Part shown: piece after piece, positions 33,814-41,375 of the stretch
How positions within the stretch are numbered: the first letter of the stretch is position 1
Layout: every line of letters starts with the position of its first letter
Origin: Porogramme epimiltina
Taxonomy: Eukaryota > Basidiomycota > Agaricomycetes > Polyporales > Polyporaceae
Assembly (NCBI GenBank): GCA_900155495.1
Contig: FTLJ01000199.1
Coordinates: 1 to 41,375, forward strand
Direction of reading: 5' to 3'
Length of the DNA stretch: 41,375 nucleotides
Position numbers and translations under genes: made by a program
The notes under the pieces: model-generated
The model's database searches: none
Told to the model about the DNA's origin: nothing
The model's input: the letters and a program-made list of their open reading frames with translations, nothing else

Positions 33814-36800
33814 TCATGCCATCAAGCCCCCGCGCTGCACGAGGTCGTCCACGACCCTCTCCGTCTCCTTCTCCACGTCCCGCACCGCGCCCGGGCCCAC
33901 CGTCCGCACGGAGCCCTTGCGCGGGCGCCGGGGCACGATGTCCCGTCCGCGCGAGGGCGAGAGGTCGCGGTGGTCCGCGCCCGACGCCATGTACGCGCTG
34001 GGCTGCTCCGCCGCGCCGTCGCCGTTCGGCCGCCACTCGGGGCGGCTCGTCGTGGTGGACGACCGGGAGCGCGCGTACCGGCGGAACTCGTCCTGGGGCG
34101 GCTCGTACTCGTCCGCGTCGTCTTCGTCATGGTACTCGGACGGCAGCATGACGGCACGGTCTATGGCCACTGGGAGGCCGCGGTGTCGGCCACGGAGCAT
34201 GACGGCGCAGATGATGAGCTTGGATAGTGGACGTAGCGCTCCGGAGAAGGAGTAGTTTGCCTGGCAACGGTGATAAGCAACTGGCCCTCCATAACGCGAT
34301 GGAGTGCTCACAGTGGGTAGACCTAGACTCAGTCCAACCGTACCATACGCTGAGACAAGCTCGAACACTAATCGTTTTCGTTAGGAGACGTGTTATGTGA
34401 ACAACAGACGACGTACGGATGGCGAAAATGTTGAACCAAGAGGCGTTCGTTTCGTTGTCAAGGCCGTCCCTCTGTATAGGGTATGAGCAACTGAGCTCCG
34501 ATTGGGGGAGAAGTAGGCATACCTCGATGATACAAACAAGGAAAAGGGCGAGACCAAGCCACCACATATCTTGACGGACGGAGAGCCGGTTAGCCGGACA
34601 TTCAGCGAATGGCAAAGACGGATACGCACCGAACGAAAGCTGTTTCCGAGCGTGCATCGCAAGGTACCGCCCCCATACAGCGGCGCGGTTACCCGTGGGG
34701 TTGAAAGTGTCGTCCACCGACTCTTCGTCCTCGTCCGTGAAGACGCCCAACGATTTTTCCTCGTACACGTTCGTAGAACGCACACTAGAAATGTATAAGA
34801 CCACGGTGAAGACCAGGGCAACGCGGATCTCACCTCATCGCGATTGGGTCTACGGAGCTGAGTCAGCACAAAGGTCCCGGAATGGAAGGAGGGACAGACA
34901 CTTACACACACTGACATACATCATGAGCACATACAAGACCCTGCCGCAACGAGAACGTCAGCATCGCTACGAAATAAGACTAACGCGCACGCACTTTACG
35001 GCCGGGGCTAGTGTCGACAGAGAGATGGTGCCGAAGCCGGCTGCGCGGACAGCCGTGGCCTGGAGGAGGCCGATGATGAAGCGCACTCCGACGGGTATCG
35101 AGTTCATCGCCGGATTGCCAATATCCAACACTAGGAAAAAGAACCAATCCGTTGCGCTATCGGCGGAACATCAGCGGTGGCCCGCACAAGACAGATCGAG
35201 ACAGCTCACTTGAGGGCAAAGAGCACTGTCACCAGGAACCATGTTTGGTGTGAGGGGAACAGGTAGACGAAGCACCGGCGAGGGTGGTCCAGAAGGAACT
35301 CGAGGGTTTCCGCTATACGAGATCGTCTAGGTACGATCTTGGACAAGACCCATCTGTGGTCGAGTTTAAGCAAACGCCACGTGACTGGGGGGCAGGATCA
35401 CCACTCACATTTGAAAACGTAATCTGCCGCCCACGGAATGGTTAATCCATGAGAAGGGAATGGCGGCGGGGGCAGTCGGTACTCACAAGATAGGCTGTAG
35501 AGAGAGAAGGTTCAGCAACGAACTCCAGGTATGAGCGGTGCGACGTACAAATGCAGTATTACCAGCTAATATAAGTATGATCATGAACACAATCATAGGG
35601 TACGCTTGTTGGAACGGGACCATGGAGGTGTCGACGAGAGACATCCCGGTGTTCGTGTACGACGAGACGACCTGGAACCCAGAGAACCTAAGCAGACCCA
35701 GGCCGTGAGCACACCGCCCAGCAGAGCCAGCAAGTCCAACATACCACGTGGGCGCAACGGGCCTGTGCAGCGCAGGGGGCACAAAGTCTTCTTTCCAGCG
35801 GCCGATCGACATGTACGGCGCGATGACGGTGAACGCGATCAGCTGGAGCCCGATATGGTACTATCCTCCCCGTATCAGCCCACGCACGCACACACACTCG
35901 ACTCAACACAAGTCGACCGCACTCACCGAGGCGACGATCCACAGCAGCGCCGTAAGCGCACGGTACTCCACCCCCCCAAGCTCCTCCAGCTGCTCGCGCG
36001 TAAGCGCGCGAAACACCGAGTTCCGTCCCACGACCGCCTCGAACGAGATATACTGCACCGCCCTTGCGCCCACCGCCGCCGCCCCGCCCGGGCCCCCGCG
36101 GCCGGACGCGATCGTCTGCGTGCGCGGGATCGTGACGGTGCGCGTCAACTTGCGCTCGAGCTTCGGGAACGCGCGCCCAAAGAGGCGCGAGAGCAGCTCG
36201 TGCGGCATCGGGAACCCGCCGAAGCCCTTGTGCATCGTGCGCACCGACGGCGCGCGCGCCTGCGTCGCCGACGTCAGGATCGTGCCCGTCCGCGGCATCG
36301 ACGGGCCCCGCGCGAGCGTCGGTCGGGAGAGCGTCGGGCGCGACATGGACACGCGCGAGACTGTCGGGCGGGACATCGTGTGCCGCATCGCCGGGCGCGA
36401 GGTCGAGCCTGGGCCGCGGCGGCGCGTGAGCGGAGCTCCGAAAAAAGTAGCCTCGGCAGTCGGGGGGGCACTTACGACGTCTGCGGTTCACCTGGTATAT
36501 CTCGTCTTCCTCGTCGTCGTCGCCGTGGAGCACCGCGCTCAGCCTGCGCTCCGCGGCGATGGGCTGCGGCGTCGCCGCAAACTCGACCGTCTGCGTGCGC
36601 GCCATCTGCGGGCCCCGCGGTCTGTTGATGGTCTGCGAGCGGAGTATGGGCGCGGCACCTGCTGACCGAACAACCGTCAGGACGCGCACGCGCGCGCGGA
36701 CGATCATTAAAACGAATCGCGGATGGGCACGCACCAGAAGCAGGAGCGGTCGCGGAAGCGTACGGCGCCTCCGTGGGCGGGAGGCCCGGCTCCGGTCTAC

Positions 36801-38415
36801 GAGCGCCGCTTCTCAGTTTTAATGTCGGGGAATCTGGGATTTATAAAAGACCACGCACGCATCCTCGTCCGAGGTCTGTACACGCTCCCGCTTGTGTTCG
36901 CCCTCGAACCCCTCCGTGTTCGCCTCCGAGCTCGAGTCCCCGCTGCTGCTGCTACTGGTCGCGGCCACGGCCGTGGGGGACGACCCGTCGGAGCCCTTGG
37001 GCTCCGGGCGGCCCTCGCTGATCCACCCGCTCGGGTCGACGAGCTGGGGCGCGGCCTCGACCCGCCGGATCATGTCCGTCCGGAGCTGGCTGCGCCCGCG
37101 CCCGCGCGCGCCCTTGGCCTCCAGCACCTCGTCCTCGCCGAGCGAGCGCATCCGCGTCGCCCACGGCGACGTGAGCAGCGTCCACGAGCGCTTCCACCAC
37201 GGCTCGGGGCGCACGTCCGCCTGCGCTTGCGTTGCGCGTGCGCGCCGCGCGAGCTCCGATTCTACGATCCGCTGGAAGTTGCGCGCGAAGAAGGACCTGC
37301 GCACGCGACGGTAAGGTAAGGTAAGGTAAGGTAGGTCAGCACACGCCGCCCTCGCAACACAGCTGCGCATCCCGCCACTGGCCAGACCAGAACGCCCTAC
37401 GCGCGCTCGTTCGAAGGCACTCGCCATGCGAGCTTCGAATGGGCCCGCCGCGCTCGGATCTCCGCCCCGCGACCCGGTCCGGGCGACGCCGCGGCGCACG
37501 TTCGCCGCCTATTTCCAGACCGCCGCACCGGAGGCTGGTCCAGCGCGGCGACAAGAGGGACGGAACGGCGACCGGAATTTGTTGCGCGGTGCGCGGAAAA
37601 ATTGGGGACAGATACGCGCGCGGGCGTGGGCGCAAGAGGGGGGATGGGGGCGTGCACTCACCTGCGGATGTACACCATCGTCCACGACACGACCACCTGC
37701 GGCGGTACGGTCAGCCCGGAGCAATGATGGAAGGACAAAGACAAAGACAAAGGGCGGGAGGGGGCTTACGGGGCTGCCGAGGCACATCTGGAGGAAGAGC
37801 AGGGCCTGCTGGACGGGCGTGAGGCCGCTCAGGTCGACGGTGGCCAGGCCGCAGACGGTCATCGCGGAGACCGAGTTGAAGAGGCAGTCGATGTAGTCGA
37901 CGGGGAACTCGCCATTTGCGGCGTATAGCAAGCCGGAGAAGAGGAGGGGCGAGAACGTGCTGGGGGGCGGCGGAATAGAGCGTCAGCGTACGGTGCGTGC
38001 GTCACGGCTGCGGTGGGGGGCGCGAAGGGGCTTTGTCTAGGCTTGGGGGGCTGGTGGTCACGTCTTCCACACATCTGGGTGGCCCAAAGGCCACCCCGCA
38101 AGGTTCGGCGCACGACGAACACGGTCTCGTGCAGGACCCTGCCGGGCGATTCGACCACCGCGACCGCGCGCTGCACGAGGGCGCCTCTCTCCCCTCCTGC
38201 GCCGTCACCCCACCACCCACACCCGCCCGCCCCTCCAACGGCCATAATCCCTCAAGCCAACTTCGGTGATCGCGGGGCCCAACGCCGCCGCCGTCGTCGA
38301 AATAGACGTAGGGCACTCACAAGAATAGCAGATGCGTGCGATAGAAGTTGAGGTGGCTGACGGAGTAGGACGCGAAGCGGCGGAGCTGGTTTCCGAAAAA
38401 CGCAGGGGGCGGCAT
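33814..38415 (-). CDS. TRK-type high-affinity potassium transporter
   Basis: It begins MPPPAFFGNQLRRFASYSV and spans more than a dozen exons. All four pore loops of the TRK/HKT/KtrB superfamily are visible, each with its filter glycine: SAMTVCGLATVDLSGL, SSYTNTGMSLVDTSM, RAAGFGTISLSTLAP and SAYGTVGLSLGLP. Family blocks also include EFLLDHPRRCFVYLFPSHQT, NATDWFFFLVLDIGNP and MLRGRHRGLPVAIDRAVMLP. A long cytoplasmic loop lies between the first and second pore units, as in fungal TRK proteins; it is Ser/Arg-rich with MSRPT-like repeats (about 36290-36390). The protein imports K+ across the plasma membrane. Two consecutive microexons (35494-35487, 8 nt; 35423-35409, 15 nt) are needed to keep the conserved sequence after the second pore. 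Intron 1 is about 360 nt. The C-terminal tail is Arg/Ser/Glu-rich. Confidence 0.92.
35409..35423 (-). other. 15-nt microexon of the TRK gene
   Basis: Flanked by GGCAG upstream and GTGAGT downstream. It encodes the LLRFQ part of the conserved stretch. The downstream intron (35354-35408) is 55 nt and ends at CCACAG; a nearer CAG would leave an impossible 24-nt intron. Confidence 0.8.
35487..35494 (-). other. 8-nt microexon of the TRK gene
   Basis: Flanked by ...CTACAG upstream and GTGAGT downstream in sense. The eight bases plus the next exon restore the conserved AGNTAFPILLRF sequence of TRK transporters. The introns on either side are 54 and 63 nt. Confidence 0.8.
37311..37330 (+). repeat. 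(GTAAG)4 microsatellite in a TRK intron
   Basis: Four perfect pentamer units lie just upstream, in gene sense, of a TRK acceptor site, so the sense strand reads CTTAC units before the CAG. Confidence 0.9.
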
Positions 38416-38959
38416 TATTTCTTTGCGGACGCGTTGAGGATGGTGCAGCGATGGCGTTGCGATAGACGGCGTGGGTTAACTCGACGAGGCCAGCATTGGG
38501 GTTAAAATAGCGATGGGCTGAAAGAGAAGCAGGAGCACAAGTGGTCGGCGGCGAGGGCGCGGTCAAGTCTCAAGTGCAAGACGCCGGCCACACCACAGAT
38601 TCTACCCAAACTTCCCGGCCCTCCAATGCCGTCATCGGCGCCTATTTGTCATGCGGCCTTGGGCCACTCGAATTCATGCGCCATCACCCAGGGCCTCTTG
38701 CCTGTTTGTCGAGGCCTTGGTCTTCGCACGACGCCGACGGCAAACAAAGTTGATGCAAGCCTTATTTGCGCCCAAGCATTCTTGGCTAATTCTCGCTACC
38801 AGACTCTCCCCATTCACAGGGGACTCGCAGCAAGTGAAGTTGTGTGGACGGGCCATTTCTGAGGCGATAGCATTGCGACACGTACGGGGGGGGGGGGGGG
38901 GTGANNGGGGGGTATAGGAGGGCAAACGGGGTATAGTGTGCATGGGAAAACCGGGGCTG
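38416..38959. other. TRK promoter and dynactin p25 3' flank
   Basis: It is upstream of TRK and downstream of p25, both on the minus strand. It contains a poly-G run with two undetermined bases (38886-38912). No gene is supported. Confidence 0.6.
38886..38912 (+). repeat. Poly-G tract with NN
   Basis: A run of G interrupted by tga and two N bases. Probably a real homopolymer with unresolved length or sequencing error; its length should not be trusted. Confidence 0.85.
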
Positions 38960-40936
38960 TCACCGTTCTGCAGGAAGGGGCTGAAAACGCGTGTAGTACT
39001 GCTTCGTCTGCGACTCCACCATTTCCGGCGTGGACTCTGGCAAGTCTTCGATGAAACGGCCTGCAGAAAACCCGCGTATGAGCGTGTGCGCGCCGCGGGC
39101 CCGCCCGCGCGGGGCTCACAAGACGCACCAGGTGATCCCGCAAATAGAGCTAGTGCCGGCACGACCGTGTTCGGTGGGACGACGGTGTTATCAGCGATCT
39201 TGGCACAATCCTTGATGATCGTGAACTTCCCCTGCCATACAGTCCGCGCAGTGAGCATCCATATGTATTATGCGCGGAGCAGGGAGCACAAGGTGGGAGA
39301 CGGAGCTGTCGACGGAGCGTTTCGGGACGGCGAGGGTCTACAGGTTACCCGACGGGTTCGCCGTCGCCCTAGGGCGCGTCCCGAGGCGAGGGCTGGAGGA
39401 TGCGAACCCGGGCCACGCGAATGCGCGTAGGCTGCGCCACGGCTGCGATGCAGTACAAGAAGCCAGGGGCACGCGCCGAGGCCCTGGGCCTGCCCTGAGA
39501 AACTAGCCTGTTCTCCACGCCGATCCTCCAGTGTCAGCTCCGGGTGGCAACAAGCAAAAAACGTGGACGCAAAGAGACGTTGCGCAGCCGGGCCAGGCGC
39601 GGCGCGCCCCACTCAAGGCCTCCCCCTGCCGTCTGTCGTTTGTCGCTGGAATGGGTGGCATGTGCAGGGCGCACGCGCGCCGCGCAATTAATTTCGCCTC
39701 CCCGCTCCGTGAGAGCGTGCGCTGTCATTTAACGCGCATTCCTTGTTCAGTGGGGCGCGCATGCTCGACGAGCTCATGCGCGCGCGTCGCGGACTGTACA
39801 GCGGCAGAACCGAGGCCGTGGCCAGCTGCGACGGCGTCCAGGGGCACGGGGTGCGCAGCGTAAGAGGGCGCAGTCAGAGCTTTTGAAACAACAGCGAGAT
39901 GGTGTGTGGCAGGCGAGGTGTCGTCGCAGAGACTGCCTCCAGAACGGTCCCTGGGACGGACTCGGGTCGTCCAGACGCTCCCGGACGGGTATAGTGGCCA
40001 CAGAAACTCGAGGTAACAGGGAGGAAAGAACATCCCTGGCCGTAGCTCCGTTCACGGGTTCCTCGGGCGGAACCAGGCCAGACCATTCAAAGACCTCACC
40101 ACCCGGAGGTTCTTAAGCAGCAACAGTAGCCACAGGAGGACCACCCCCCGCACACATGCCGGCTGCTACTAACTGCGAAGTGGCAGGGAACGAACCGCCC
40201 TGAACGCAGGGTAGGCGTATGCATGTCCTCGGACGGAGCCAGGCGAACCGGTTCCACTCGCAGCCCCCCCCCCNNCCCCCCCCCCCCCCCCCCCCCCCCC
40301 CCAACATAACATAAACGCAAATGACGCCAAGCCACAAGTCATGAAGGAAAAAGGGAAGGGAACGCACGATGATGCAATTCTTCCCAATCTCGACGTGGTT
40401 CCCGATGGTAGCGGCCTCCACGATGGAGTTGGCCCCGATGTGGACGTGGTCTCCGATCTTCATGGGGTAGTAGTTGAAGTTCCCGCGGTACGTCTTGTAC
40501 GGCGGTCTGTGTGTGGGCCGCACACACATGCACACATGCGCGCGCGCGGGGGCGGTGAGCGAGCGGGACGCGTGGGCGCATGCGGCGCAGGGCGCAGAGC
40601 GCAGACAGAAAGAGACGTACCGCATAACGCACCCCTCCCCGATGAGACAGTACCTCCCGAGGGATATCACGACGGCGTGGCCGGGCCCTGTCCGCCTGAG
40701 GTCGCCGCGGATGATGGCGCCGCTCGCGATGATGGTCTTCCCGCCGAGGATGATGTTCTGCGGCCCAGAGATGGTCGCCCTGCGGGAGACCTTGTTCCCT
40801 GTGTCCTGCACAGTGCGCACGCCGTTAGCAGTCAGCTCGACGCTCCGCAATACGACGGAGGAGCCGCGGAGTGGGAGGGGCGTGCACGGACCGTTTCGAT
40901 GTACTCCGCGCGCGTGTAGTAGATCGGCAGGTCCAT
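38960..40936 (-). CDS. DCTN5: Dynactin subunit 5 (p25)
   Basis: Five exons (40936-40892, 40805-40621, 40506-40368, 39231-39129, 39060-38960) join in phase into 190 codons, close to the animal p25 length. The protein starts MDLPIYYTRAEYIET. It then forms the left-handed beta-helix of hexapeptide repeats: NIILGGKTIIASGAIIRGDL, RYCLIGEGCVMRPPYKTYRG, MKIGDHVHIGANSIVEAATI, GNHVEIGKNCIIGKFTIIKD and NTVVPPNTVVPALALFAGSP. The C-terminal helix ends PESTPEMVESQTKQYYTRFQP. In dynactin, p25 belongs to the pointed-end complex that links dynein to membrane cargo such as early endosomes, and is needed for endosome motility in fungal hyphae. Intron 3 is 1136 nt while the others are 68-114 nt, and it contains a poly-C run with two N bases. 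Confidence 0.94.
40262..40303 (+). repeat. Poly-C tract with NN inside p25 intron 3
   Basis: About forty C bases with two N bases near the left end, about 60 bases inside the intron from its donor site. In gene sense this is poly-G. Confidence 0.85.
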
Positions 40937-41115
40937 GGATGGCGCAGTCCGGGGGCGAGTGGCGGTCGAGGTCGAGGTCCAAGTCCCTCAAGTCTCCAGA
41001 GCTCGCCCACAGACGCGTGCCTGTCTGTGTGCGTGCCGAGGGGCCCGCGCAGCCCACGCCGGGCGCCCACAGTGGCACGGCGCTCGCCCGCGGCGTCCCT
41101 CTCCCTCGCCCCGCC
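40937..41115. promoter_or_regulatory. Putative bidirectional promoter, p25 and mitochondrial gene
   Basis: Only 179 bases separate the divergent start codons at 40936 (-) and 41116 (+). The sequence is GC-rich without a TATA box, consistent with a compact shared promoter for two housekeeping genes. Confidence 0.5.
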
Positions 41116-41375
41116 ATGGCTGCCACCCTCGCGAGACCGCCTCTCCTCCGCCTCTCCGCCTCCCTCCGCGCAGGCCACCTCGCCGCCTTCTCCGCCCGAC
41201 GATGTCTCTCCGCCACGTCCTTCCCGGCCAAAACGCCCCTCGCGGCCCTCGGCGTAGCGCGCCTCCGCCCCGTCCTCGCACGGCGGCTCGCCACCAGCCC
41301 CCCCTCTCCTTCAAGCACACCCTCTGACGCCCCCTCCGCCCCTTCAACTCCCCCAGCAGCCCACGAACCCACCCC
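41116..41375 (+). CDS. N-terminus of a mitochondrial protein, cut by window edge
   Basis: The frame is open from the ATG to the last base, 86 complete codons. The start MAATLARPPLLRLSASLRAG, followed by AFSARRCLSATS, LRPVLARRLATS and a Ser/Pro/Ala-rich linker, is rich in Arg, Ser, Leu and Ala and nearly free of acidic residues. It has RRCLSA- and RRLATS-type sites typical of matrix-processing cleavage. This is a classic mitochondrial targeting presequence. The mature domain lies beyond the window, so the product cannot be named. The context CCGCCATGG is a good eukaryotic start. Confidence 0.7.
   Translation, partial: MAATLARPPLLRLSASLRAGHLAAFSARRCLSATSFPAKTPLAALGVARLRPVLARRLATSPPSPSSTPSDAPSAPSTPPAAHEPT

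Noticed and set aside
35385..35408. 24-nt intron in TRK ending at the nearer CAG
   Set aside because: Far below a workable intron length; the next CAG gives a 55-nt intron and a better match to the family.
39380..39460. Minus-strand tRNA-like A-box and B-box (TGGCGCAGCCT, GGTTCGCATCC) in p25 intron 3
   Set aside because: The T-stem does not pair, the nearly invariant A58 is C, and no matching acceptor stem is present.

Overview
The window looks like nuclear DNA of a filamentous basidiomycete, most likely a wood-associated agaricomycete. It is GC-rich, its genes carry many 50-70 nt GT-AG introns, and it encodes two FunK1-type kinases, a family expanded in mushroom-forming fungi. No prokaryotic feature, CRISPR array, rRNA or convincing tRNA was seen. 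Gene models were built by hand from frame, splice phase and family motifs. No search or transcript data were available.

Layout, left to right: (1) 1-444 (-), the 5' part of an unrecognised multi-pass membrane protein. (2) 2946-5959 (+), a complete alpha-arrestin (ubiquitin-ligase adaptor) with six exons. (3) 7085-10086 (+), FunK1 kinase copy A, lying between two diverged direct repeats of about 320 bp. (4) 11029-13707 (-), flavocytochrome b2-type 2-hydroxyacid dehydrogenase, copy A. (5) 14824-22476 (+), an array of three paralogous single-pass membrane proteins plus a relic fourth 3' end; the third member is broken by a frameshift and a 615-bp insertion. (6) 22899-25039 (-), flavocytochrome b2-type copy B. 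(7) 25040-28175, about 3.1 kb with no supported gene. (8) 28176-29571 (+), an isocitrate lyase/PEP mutase superfamily enzyme, possibly an oxaloacetate acetylhydrolase. (9) 30622-33240 (+), FunK1 copy B. (10) 33814-38415 (-), a TRK-type potassium transporter with two microexons. (11) 38960-40936 (-), dynactin subunit p25. (12) 41116 to the right edge (+), the start of a gene with a mitochondrial presequence.

The left and right ends carry conserved housekeeping genes (arrestin, TRK, dynactin p25). The middle, roughly 6-33 kb, looks like a duplication-prone segment: two FunK1 kinases, two lactate dehydrogenase-like genes flanking a three-gene membrane-protein array, duplicated flanks and an insertion. 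A possible functional thread is the PPxY (WW-ligand) motif. It ends the cytoplasmic tail of the membrane proteins, lies near the C-terminus of the alpha-arrestin, and occurs once in FunK1 copy A. The broken third membrane protein has lost it. I found no clearly new multi-gene system; the most distinctive observations are the membrane-protein array and its disrupted member, the repeats around FunK1-A, the peroxisome-like C-termini of the two flavocytochrome b2 homologues, and the TRK microexons.
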